Assembly (NCBI GenBank): GCA_900544885.1
Contig: UQWU01000033.1
Location: 1 to 18,953 of the forward strand
Direction: 5' to 3'
DNA: 18,953 bases
From: an uncultured Phascolarctobacterium sp.
GTDB taxonomy: Bacteria > Bacillota > Negativicutes > Acidaminococcales > Acidaminococcaceae
A model generated the notes under the pieces. It ran no database searches, was not told where the DNA came from, and saw only the letters and a list, made by a program, of their open reading frames with translations. The translations under genes were made by a program, and so were the position numbers. Below are positions 7,534 to 14,240 of this stretch, piece after piece. Numbering within the stretch: the stretch's first letter is position 1; each line of letters starts with the position of its first letter.

Positions 7534-7563
7534 ATTATAACAAGGAAAGAGTGTTTTAGACAA
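7534..7563 (-). promoter_or_regulatory. Candidate putP promoter
   Basis: On the - strand, TTGTCT (complement of 7558-7563) is followed after 18 nt by TATAAT (complement of 7534-7539). This leaves a short leader of roughly 25-30 nt before the GTG. A TTGACA further upstream (complement of 7592-7597) lacks a good -10 at the right distance. Confidence 0.55.
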
Positions 7564-7620
7564 GTATAATAGAAAATAATCAACGGTAATGTGTCAATTA
7601 AGTGTAATTTCTAACTTTCC

Positions 7621-7649
7621 TTGACGTCGATAAAGCGCTGTTATATAAT
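7621..7649 (+). promoter_or_regulatory. Strong sigma-A type promoter for the DUF1934-DUF1846-argS operon
   Basis: TTGACG (7621-7626), a 17-nt spacer and a perfect TATAAT (7644-7649). Transcription would begin near 7656, giving a leader of about 127 nt before ATG 7783. A second, weaker candidate is TTGTAG (7704-7709) with CATAAT (7728-7733), spacing 18 nt, but that region is also part of a hairpin. Confidence 0.75.
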
Positions 7650-7706
7650 ATTGAAGAATATTAGAGGTTTTTTAAAACGTTAAAAGTTAAATTGACAAAA
7701 ATCTTG

Positions 7707-7760
7707 TAGGGCTTGCGACCTTTCGATCATAATGCTTTGGCGAAAAGGATGCAGGCTCTA
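7707..7760 (+). promoter_or_regulatory. Structured 5' leader hairpin upstream of DUF1934
   Basis: TAGGGCTTGC (7707-7716) can pair with GCAGGCTCTA (7751-7760) over 10 positions with two G-U pairs. After a G-U and an A-A mismatch, CCTTTCG (7719-7725) pairs with CGAAAAGG (7741-7748) with one bulged A, leaving a loop of about 15 nt. The hairpin ends 22 nt before the start codon and just before CGGAGA (7771-7776). There is no T-run after it, so it is not an intrinsic terminator. It could be a regulatory leader or protein-binding RNA; I do not recognise a known riboswitch class or a T-box. Confidence 0.4.
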
Positions 7761-7782
7761 GTCGTGTTTACGGAGAATTATT

Positions 7783-8196
7783 ATGAAACCTGTAAAAGTA
7801 CGTATTGTCAGCCGCAATAAAGGCGACGAAAGTCAGACAATTGAACATCATTATAGTGGTCAATTTGCTGAAAAGCAGGGGAAAAATTATGTCATTTATG
7901 CAGAAAACGAGCAGTCCGGTCTAGAAGGCACGAAAACTACGATAAAGTGGGACCAGGAACGCATTTTAATTTTGCGTAACGGTAGTGTACAGCACAGACA
8001 GGAGTTTGCTAGGGGGCTTATTGATCACAGCGTGTATTTGACCCCGTATTTAAAAATTCCCTTAAAAACAGAAACAAGATATATTTACACTTATTTCCGT
8101 AAAGGAGTCTGGCATCTGGAAATAGAGTATAATCTATATCACGATGACGCTCTTTATGGTGAAATACAGATTTTAGTAGAGATTGAAGGGATTTAG
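7783..8196 (+). CDS. DUF1934 protein (YwiB-like)
   Basis: 137 residues from ATG 7783, with GGAGA (7772-7776) 6 nt upstream. The sequence alternates polar and hydrophobic residues through most of its length (VKVRIVSRN, HYSGQFAEK, TKTTIKWDQ, LEIEYNL, GEIQILVEI), as expected for the small beta-barrel, calycin-like fold of the YwiB/DUF1934 family. No signal peptide or membrane segment is visible, so it should be cytoplasmic. Its function is not established. In Bacillus-type genomes a YwiB gene precedes argS, and here it lies two genes upstream of argS, supporting the assignment. It ends one base before the next coding region. Confidence 0.8.
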   Translation: MKPVKVRIVSRNKGDESQTIEHHYSGQFAEKQGKNYVIYAENEQSGLEGTKTTIKWDQERILILRNGSVQHRQEFARGLIDHSVYLTPYLKIPLKTETRYIYTYFRKGVWHLEIEYNLYHDDALYGEIQILVEIEGI

Positions 8197-8197
8197 T

Positions 8198-9664
8198 ATG
8201 AAAATTGGCTTTGATAATCAAAAGTATTTGAGAATGCAATCCGAACATATTAGGGAGCGCATTAGTAAATTTGGCGATAAGTTGTATTTGGAATTTGGCG
8301 GCAAGCTGTTTGATGATTATCATGCTTCCCGTGTGCTTCCCGGTTTTGCACCTGATAGTAAGCTGCAAATGCTTTTGCAGTTGGCGGATCAGGCAGAAGT
8401 AATAATTTCTGTTAATGCTTCTGATGTAGAAAACAATAAGATACGTCACGACCTTGGGTTGACATACGATTTAGAGGTACTGCGTTTAGTAAAGGTGTAT
8501 CGTTCTAAAGGCTTATATGTAAGCAGCGTCGTTATTACCCAATATAAAGGTCAAAAATCCATTGAAAGCCTCAAAAAGAAATTGCAGGCTTTGGACGTCA
8601 AAGTTTATTATCATTATCCCATTGAAGGCTATCCTCACAATGTGGAGCAAATTGTCAGCGATGAAGGTTATGGTAAAAATGATTATGTAGAAACTACTCG
8701 TCCTTTAGTAGTAGTAACTGCTCCGGGACCTGGTAGCGGCAAAATGGCTACCTGCTTGTCCCAACTGTATCACGAAAACAAACGTGGCATTAAAGCAGGC
8801 TATGCTAAATTTGAAACATTCCCGATTTGGAATCTGCCGTTAAAGCATCCTGTAAACATGGCTTATGAGGCAGCAACAGCAGATTTGCACGATGTAAATA
8901 TGATTGACCCGTTTCATCTGGAAGCTTATGGTGTAACAACTGTCAATTATAATCGTGATGTGGAAATTTTTCCTGTGTTAGTAGCGATTTTTGAAGGCAT
9001 TTATGGTTATTGCCCCTATAAATCTCCTACGGATATGGGTGTTAATATGGCGGGCAAATGCATTTGTGATGATGATGTCTGCTGCGAGGCTTCCCGTCAG
9101 GAAATTGTACGTCGCTACTATCAATCCTGGAACCGTATGGTTAAAGATGAAGCGACCAAGCAAGAAGTTTATATTTTGGAACTGCTGATGAAGCAGGCTA
9201 AGGTTAGTATTCATGACCGCCAAGTAGTTACGGTAGCAAAACAGGTTGCCGAAGAACGTAACTGTGCGGTAATTGCTTTGGAACTGGATGACGGCAGTGT
9301 TGTTACAGGTAAAACAACTAATCTGCTCGGACCTGCTAGTGCAGTTTTGCTAAATGCTATTAAGGCTTTGGCAAAAATTCCCGATGAAACACATCTCATT
9401 TCTCCGACCTATATCAATCCGGTTCAGAATTTGAAGATTAAGTTTTTGGGTAGTAAAAATCCACGCCTGCATATGGATGAAGTGCTGATTGCTTTGTCTA
9501 TGTGTGCTGTTACTGACAATATTGCACAGCTGGCATTGGATCAGTTGCCTAAGCTGAAAGGTTGTCAGGCTCATTCTACGGTGATGCTTACAGAGGGCGA
9601 TTTTAAAATTTTCCAAAAGCTAGGCGTTGATTTAACCAATGACCCTGTTTATGAAACTATATAA
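8198..9664 (+). CDS. DUF1846 / UPF0371 family protein of unknown function
   Basis: 488 residues from ATG 8198. An in-frame TTG at 8183 is rejected because GAAGGG (8185-8190) gives a 7-nt spacing to the ATG and family members begin MKIGFDN. Visible features: a conserved GPGSGK stretch at 177-182 inside TAPGPGSGKMATCLSQLY, which resembles a P-loop though not a classic GxxxxGK[ST]; a DMGVNMAG segment; and a cysteine-rich CICDDDVCC at 288-296. A C-terminal domain follows (about 340-488). No membrane segment is seen. The family is widespread in anaerobes and Firmicutes and has solved structures, but I know of no firmly assigned activity. It sits between DUF1934 and argS in one operon. Family call is confident; function unknown. 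Confidence 0.88.
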   Translation: MKIGFDNQKYLRMQSEHIRERISKFGDKLYLEFGGKLFDDYHASRVLPGFAPDSKLQMLLQLADQAEVIISVNASDVENNKIRHDLGLTYDLEVLRLVKVYRSKGLYVSSVVITQYKGQKSIESLKKKLQALDVKVYYHYPIEGYPHNVEQIVSDEGYGKNDYVETTRPLVVVTAPGPGSGKMATCLSQLYHENKRGIKAGYAKFETFPIWNLPLKHPVNMAYEAATADLHDVNMIDPFHLEAYGVTTVNYNRDVEIFPVLVAIFEGIYGYCPYKSPTDMGVNMAGKCICDDDVCCEASRQEIVRRYYQSWNRMVKDEATKQEVYILELLMKQAKVSIHDRQVVTVAKQVAEERNCAVIALELDDGSVVTGKTTNLLGPASAVLLNAIKALAKIPDETHLISPTYINPVQNLKIKFLGSKNPRLHMDEVLIALSMCAVTDNIAQLALDQLPKLKGCQAHSTVMLTEGDFKIFQKLGVDLTNDPVYETI

Positions 9665-9689
9665 ATAAAATATAAGGAGAGATTTTGCT

Positions 9690-11417
9690 TTGGATATAAA
9701 GGAATTATTAGCCGCTGCTATTCAAGACGCAGTCCAAAAATCCATTGATAATGGTGTTTTAAAATCCAGTGGTGTTTTGCCGGAAGTTATGTTAGAAGTT
9801 CCTCCGCAAAAAGAATTTGGCGATTTTTCTACCAATTTTGCAATGCAATCTGCTCGCAGTCTGCGTTGTGCTCCTAGACAAATTGCTACCGCTATTGTTG
9901 AGAATCTTGAATGTGCTTCTGTAGAAAAAATGGAAATTGCAGGCCCCGGCTTTATTAATTTCTATTTGAAACAAGATTGGACTGCTGATGTTCTGGCTGG
10001 CATTTTAGATGCCGGTGAAAATTATGGTAATCTGCCTGCTAATGGCTTGGGCAAGGTACAAGTTGAATATGTAAGTGCTAATCCTACCGGTCCTCTGCAC
10101 ATTGGTCACGCACGTGGTGCCGCTGTTGGCAGTGCTATGGTAAATCTTCTGCGTGTAGCAGGATACGATGTTGAGAGCGAATATTATATTAACGACGCCG
10201 GCAATCAGATGAATAATCTGGCTGCTTCTGTTAACGCACGCTATTTGCAATTGTTAAAGTTGGAAGAAATGGGTGGCGTTCCTGCGGACTTAACCGTTAA
10301 ACAATTAGATGAAATGCCTACAGGTATTGTTTTCCCGGAAAATGGTTATCATGGCTATGATATTATCGAAACTGCACAGCGTATTATCCGCATTTATGGT
10401 AAAGAATTTGTAGCGTTGGATGAAAAAGAACGTCTGGCAAAATTCTTAGACATTGCTTATAAAGAAAAACTTGCAGCTTTAAAAGAAGATTTAGAAGCTT
10501 TTGGCGTTACTTTTGACGTATGGTTTAGCGAAAAATCTTTGCACGAAGCTGACAAAATTCGTGAAGCATGTGCATATCTCCAGGAACGTGGCTATATTTA
10601 CGAAAAAGATGGTGCTTTGTGGCTGAATTCTACTGCGCAAGGCGATGACAAAGATCGTGTTGTCATTCGTGACAATGGTGTTCCTACTTATTTTGCCGCT
10701 GATATTGCTTATCACCGCAATAAATTCGAACGAGGCTTTGCACATTTGATTGACCTTTGGGGTGCAGACCATCATGGCTATATCGCTCGTGTTAAAGCAG
10801 CGGTTAATGCTTTGGGTTACAATGCTGATGATTTAGAAGTTATGCTTCTGCAAATGGTACGTCTTTATCGTAACGGTGAAATGGTTAAGTTGTCCAAACG
10901 TACTGGTGAAACCATTACTCTGCGCGAACTGATGGACGAAGTGGGCACTGACGCTGCACGCTATTTCTTCTGTATGCGTTCTCTTGATAGCCAATTAGAT
11001 TTTGATATGACTTTGGCTACGGAAAAATCTAACGAAAATCCTGTTTATTATATCCAATATGCTCATGCCCGTATTTGCAGCATTGGTCGCCAAGTAGCTG
11101 AAGCCGGAATTAAACCTGTTGCTGAGGCTGAACTGAAACTTGATGTGTTGCAAGCTCCTGAAGAACTGGCTCTGATTAAAAAACTGGGCGATTATCCGGA
11201 AATGCTGGCAGATGCAGCTCGTGAACGTGCTGTTCATCATGTTGCAACCTATATTTACGAATTGGCAGGCTTATTCCACTCTTTCTACAAGCAATGCCGT
11301 ATCTTAGGTGTGGATAGTGACTTACAACAAGCACGTCTTGCTCTGGTGAAAGCTGTTGGTCATACTATTCGTCATGGCTTAGGCATTTTGGGTGTATCTG
11401 CACCGGAAAGAATGTAA
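9690..11417 (+). CDS. argS: Arginyl-tRNA synthetase
   Basis: 575 residues, starting with TTG 9690: AAGGAGA (9674-9680) lies 9 nt upstream and no ATG or GTG is in frame nearby, while the following MDIKELL fits ArgS. Domains in order: N-terminal Add1 domain (about 1-110) that contacts the tRNA D-loop, the class I Rossmann catalytic core with HIGH at 137-140 in SANPTGPLHIGHARG, the KMSKS-type signature KLSKR at 400-404, then a helical DALR anticodon-binding domain ending in RHGLGILGVSAPERM. It charges tRNA-Arg with arginine using ATP. Codon use is strongly biased (mostly CAA for glutamine), as expected for a highly expressed gene. The gene is followed by an intrinsic terminator at 11497-11529. 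Confidence 0.97.
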   Translation: MDIKELLAAAIQDAVQKSIDNGVLKSSGVLPEVMLEVPPQKEFGDFSTNFAMQSARSLRCAPRQIATAIVENLECASVEKMEIAGPGFINFYLKQDWTADVLAGILDAGENYGNLPANGLGKVQVEYVSANPTGPLHIGHARGAAVGSAMVNLLRVAGYDVESEYYINDAGNQMNNLAASVNARYLQLLKLEEMGGVPADLTVKQLDEMPTGIVFPENGYHGYDIIETAQRIIRIYGKEFVALDEKERLAKFLDIAYKEKLAALKEDLEAFGVTFDVWFSEKSLHEADKIREACAYLQERGYIYEKDGALWLNSTAQGDDKDRVVIRDNGVPTYFAADIAYHRNKFERGFAHLIDLWGADHHGYIARVKAAVNALGYNADDLEVMLLQMVRLYRNGEMVKLSKRTGETITLRELMDEVGTDAARYFFCMRSLDSQLDFDMTLATEKSNENPVYYIQYAHARICSIGRQVAEAGIKPVAEAELKLDVLQAPEELALIKKLGDYPEMLADAARERAVHHVATYIYELAGLFHSFYKQCRILGVDSDLQQARLALVKAVGHTIRHGLGILGVSAPERM

Positions 11418-11496
11418 AGGTTGGCTGATGCTTAACCTGTTGTTCCTTGATTTTCTTGCAGCGGCTTTGAGGGAACAAAAATAACCAAGTCTTTAT

Positions 11497-11529
11497 GAGC
11501 AGACTGCTGTAATGCGGTCTGCTCTTTTT
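11497..11529 (+). terminator. Intrinsic terminator after argS
   Basis: GAGCAGACTGC (11497-11507) pairs with GCGGTCTGCTC (11514-11524), 11 bp with one G-U, loop TGTAAT, followed directly by TTTTT. It ends 32 nt before the sppA start. Upstream of it, TTGTTCC (11440-11446) can pair with GGAACAA (11472-11478), and AGGTT (11418-11422) with AACCT (11434-11438). Confidence 0.85.
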
Positions 11530-11561
11530 GCTTTAAGCATTAGCTTAGAAGGGAGGCTTAT

Positions 11562-12518
11562 ATGCTGAAGAAAATTTTTATTAGTGCAATTCTGCTGATA
11601 GCAGTATTGTGCTTTGTTGTTTCCTTACTGAAAGGTAATAATCGTGAAAAAACAGTAACTGTTCCTGATCGTGTTGCGGTTATTAATATCGAAGGTATGA
11701 TTGTCAGCTCCTCTGATGCAGGACAAAATATTTTTAGTCGTAATGAAATAATCAGCAGTGGCAGTATTATGCGCCAGATTCGTGAGGCAGCTGCTGATAA
11801 CAGTGTGAAAGCCTTGGTATTGCGTATTGATAGCGGCGGTGGTAGTGCTACTGCAGCTGAGGAAGTAGGTCGTGAGCTACGTCGTTTTAAAGAAAATACG
11901 AAGAAACCGATTGTCGCTACTATGGGGAATACCGGTGCTAGTGCTGCTTATTGGATTGCGGTCTGCAATAGTGATAAGGTATATGCCAATGCTACTACCT
12001 TGACCGGCAGCATCGGTGTTTATATGCCGTATATGAATACGGAAGAATTATTCAAGAAAATCGGTATCAGCAGTACTAAAATCAAAAGCGGTCCGTATAA
12101 GGATATCATGAGCAGTGATCGTCCTATGACTCCTGAAGAACAGGCTATTTTGCAAAATATCGTAAATGAAATCTATGATAACTTCGTTAAGACTGTTGCT
12201 GAGGGACGCAAAATGGAAGAAAGCAAGGTACGCTCCTTGGCTGATGGACGTGTTTATACCGGCTTACAAGCAAAAAATCTGGGTTTAGTTGATGAAATCG
12301 GTGATTATTACGATGCTTTATCTGCAGCGGGAGAGCTTGGTAAGATTAAATTAGGTAGTGATGGTTTGCCGCCGGTTAAAGAGCAGGTTAAACAACAGCC
12401 GTGGGAAATGCTGCTTAGTGCACAGATTGCTGATATGATTAAAAGTGAGGTCATCAACAGTCTGCATAGTAGCTTACAGGAAAGTACTGCACCGTCTTTA
12501 CAAAACGCAACGAGGTGA
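11562..12518 (+). CDS. sppA: Signal peptide peptidase SppA (peptidase family S49)
   Basis: 318 residues from ATG 11562; GGGAGG (11551-11556) lies 5 nt upstream. Residues 5-23 (IFISAILLIAVLCFVVSLL) form an N-terminal membrane anchor; the rest would face outside the cytoplasm. It is the short, single-domain Gram-positive form. Visible motifs: LRIDSGGGS around 84-95 (the usual SPGG reads SGGG here), the serine nucleophile Ser127 in TGASAAYW, TLTGSIGVYM, and Lys180 in KSGPYKDIMSS as the likely general base, by spacing with the Bacillus enzyme. It degrades cleaved signal peptides in the membrane. The sequence past residue 270 is low-complexity and Gln/Ser-rich. It is probably co-transcribed with the YIP1 gene 6 nt downstream. 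Confidence 0.93.
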   Translation: MLKKIFISAILLIAVLCFVVSLLKGNNREKTVTVPDRVAVINIEGMIVSSSDAGQNIFSRNEIISSGSIMRQIREAAADNSVKALVLRIDSGGGSATAAEEVGRELRRFKENTKKPIVATMGNTGASAAYWIAVCNSDKVYANATTLTGSIGVYMPYMNTEELFKKIGISSTKIKSGPYKDIMSSDRPMTPEEQAILQNIVNEIYDNFVKTVAEGRKMEESKVRSLADGRVYTGLQAKNLGLVDEIGDYYDALSAAGELGKIKLGSDGLPPVKEQVKQQPWEMLLSAQIADMIKSEVINSLHSSLQESTAPSLQNATR

Positions 12519-12524
12519 TAAGCT

Positions 12525-13091
12525 ATGCGTCGCAAAACCTATGATGTGCTTTTTGAGCCTGAAGCAGGTATGCTGGCGTTAGTGAAAACTCCCTGTTTGT
12601 GGCGGAGTGCTTTTTACTTTATCTTAAGCATAGGCTTTTTTACAGGTGTTATTACTAACTGTTGGCTTTTATCTTTTCCTTTGGCCACTCGTATGGCTGT
12701 CATTGCGGCAACGGTGATTATTACCGGTACAGCGTGGGTGTTGTATGGTTTTCTGCTGCATGGTATTATGGAAACATTTTGTACGTTGGCAGGTAATCCT
12801 GTAGCGTTAATCTGTCTTTTAGGGTATAATGCTCTGCCGTTTTTGGTATTGACGCCTTTAGCACTTTTAGCTGCTAAAACAGGCTTAGGTGGTTTACCTT
12901 TATTAGGTGGAACATTTTTGGTAGGTGTAATCTGGATGCTGTATTTATTAGTCCGCAGTCTGGAAGCAGTTTATTTAATTGACTGGGTGCGTGCTATGGT
13001 GACAGTATTGTTCAGTTTGCTTTTAATGTTTATTGTGTTTGTTTTGCCTTGGATTATTTTAGGTAATATCATCTGGCAAAGTATTCAATGA
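12525..13091 (+). CDS. YIP1-family integral membrane protein
   Basis: 188 residues from ATG 12525; GAGGTGA (12512-12518) overlaps the sppA stop with 6-nt spacing. After a short charged N-terminus, the protein has about five hydrophobic segments (roughly 28-50, 57-80, 92-117, 123-145 and 157-182). The pattern fits bacterial YIP1/DUF1282-type proteins: an N-terminal region, then HGIMETFCTLAG in the middle, then helices to the end. Functions of bacterial YIP1 proteins are not settled. Co-location with sppA suggests a role at the cytoplasmic membrane, but that is only context. No terminator is seen between it and glpX. Confidence 0.65.
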   Translation: MRRKTYDVLFEPEAGMLALVKTPCLWRSAFYFILSIGFFTGVITNCWLLSFPLATRMAVIAATVIITGTAWVLYGFLLHGIMETFCTLAGNPVALICLLGYNALPFLVLTPLALLAAKTGLGGLPLLGGTFLVGVIWMLYLLVRSLEAVYLIDWVRAMVTVLFSLLLMFIVFVLPWIILGNIIWQSIQ

Positions 13092-13102
13092 AAATGTTTT
13101 TA

Positions 13103-13131
13103 TTGCTAAAATATGACTAAAGTGTCATAAT
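13103..13131 (+). promoter_or_regulatory. glpX promoter with an overlapping dyad (candidate operator)
   Basis: TTGCTA (13103-13108), a 17-nt spacer and CATAAT (13126-13131) form a sigma-A type promoter. Lying between and partly over these boxes is a perfect dyad, TATGAC (13112-13117), six bases, GTCATA (13124-13129). A repressor dimer bound there would block RNA polymerase. The leader to ATG 13200 is about 60 nt. Confidence 0.55.
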
Positions 13132-13199
13132 AAAAGTGAATATTTAGTAATTTTCCGAGCTTTACAGCTTGCAAATAAGATTAAGGAGTGTTGTTAATA

Positions 13200-14162
13200 A
13201 TGAACAGAGAACTTTCTATGGAATTTGTACGTGTTACCGAAGCAGCAGCTATTGCTTGCGGTCACTTAGTAGGCCGAGGCGATAAAAACGGTGCTGACGG
13301 CTTGGCAGTAGACGCTATGCGTGCTGCTTTTGATACCGTAAACATTAACGGTACTGTTGTTATCGGAGAAGGCGAAATGGACGAAGCTCCGATGCTTTAC
13401 ATCGGTGAAGAAGTTGGTGCCGGCGGTCCTGCAGTTGATATTGCTGTTGACCCGATTGAAGGTACTAATCTGGTAGCAAAAGGTCAACCTGGTGCTATCG
13501 CTGTAATCGCTATTGCTCCCCGTGGCTGCCTGCTGCATGCTCCTGATATGTACATGGATAAAATCGCTGTTGGTCCTCGTGCCAAAGGCTGCATCGATAT
13601 CAATGCTCCTATCAGCGAAAACCTGGAACGCGTAGCAAAAGCTATGAATCGTAAGGTTTCTGATCTGACTGTTGTATTACTGGATCGTGAACGTCATTAT
13701 GGCTTGATGGATGAAATCCGTAAAGCAGGTGCTCGTATCTCCTTGATTACCGATGGCGATGTTAACCCGATTGTCGAATGCTGCATCGAAGGCAGCGGCG
13801 TGCATATGTACGTTGGTCGTGGCGGTGCTCCGGAAGGTGTTCTGGGTGCTGCTGCTGTTAAATGCCTGGGTGGCGATATGCAAGCACGTTTGTGCCCTGA
13901 AGATGACGCACAAGTACAACGTTGCCTGAAAATGGGTATCACCGATGTTAATAAAGTATTAACTCTGGATGATTTGGTAAAAGGCGATGACTGTATGTTC
14001 ACTGCAACTGCAATCACCAACTGCAATATGCTGAATGGTCTGCGTTACTTCTCTGATGGTGTTCGTACTCATACCATTTCCGCTCGTTATAAAACTGGTA
14101 CTGTTCGTTTCGTAGATGCTATTCACAGCATGGATCGCAAAGTATTGGCTGTAAAACTCTAA
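13200..14162 (+). CDS. glpX: Fructose-1,6-bisphosphatase class II (GlpX type)
   Basis: 320 residues. I use ATG 13200 (MNRELSMEFVRVTEAAA), the usual family start, with AAGGAG (13183-13188) 11 nt upstream; the in-frame GTG 13188 overlaps that site. Metal- and phosphate-binding motifs are visible: GEGEMDEAP at 56-64 and DPIEGT at 84-89, followed by NLVAKGQPGAIAVIA. The GRGGAPEGVLGAAA stretch in the second half is also characteristic. It dephosphorylates fructose-1,6-bisphosphate to fructose-6-phosphate, the committed gluconeogenic step, in the cytoplasm. Some GlpX enzymes also act on sedoheptulose-1,7-bisphosphate; the sequence cannot tell. All four glutamines use CAA, consistent with high expression. 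It has its own promoter upstream and a strong terminator downstream, so it is probably monocistronic. Confidence 0.95.
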   Translation: MNRELSMEFVRVTEAAAIACGHLVGRGDKNGADGLAVDAMRAAFDTVNINGTVVIGEGEMDEAPMLYIGEEVGAGGPAVDIAVDPIEGTNLVAKGQPGAIAVIAIAPRGCLLHAPDMYMDKIAVGPRAKGCIDINAPISENLERVAKAMNRKVSDLTVVLLDRERHYGLMDEIRKAGARISLITDGDVNPIVECCIEGSGVHMYVGRGGAPEGVLGAAAVKCLGGDMQARLCPEDDAQVQRCLKMGITDVNKVLTLDDLVKGDDCMFTATAITNCNMLNGLRYFSDGVRTHTISARYKTGTVRFVDAIHSMDRKVLAVKL

Positions 14163-14174
14163 TTTTCATAAAAA

Positions 14175-14216
14175 ATATACTAATAGGGCGTGCTAGTTCA
14201 TGCCCTATTAGTATAT
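14175..14216 (+). terminator. Long-stem terminator after glpX
   Basis: An 18-bp stem (14175-14192 with 14199-14216; one G-U pair) closes a 6-nt loop CTAGTT and is followed by ATTTGTATTT. It starts 12 nt after the glpX stop and ends only 24 nt before the mfd start codon. A-rich sequence before the stem may let it work from the other strand as well. Confidence 0.8.
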
Positions 14217-14240
14217 ATTTGTATTTCATTAGTATGTATC

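Noticed and set aside
7692..7697. Consensus TTGACA upstream of DUF1934
   Set aside because: The nearest -10-like box (CATAAT, 7728) is 30 nt away; the TTGACG/TATAAT pair at 7621-7649 is far better.
7656..7782. T-box or known riboswitch in the argS operon leader
   Set aside because: I looked for specifier-loop, T-box bulge and terminator features and found none; the hairpin matches no class I know.
14190..14240. GTG 14190 as the mfd start
   Set aside because: It lies in the stem of the glpX terminator, lacks a ribosome site and adds 17 residues that do not look like Mfd.
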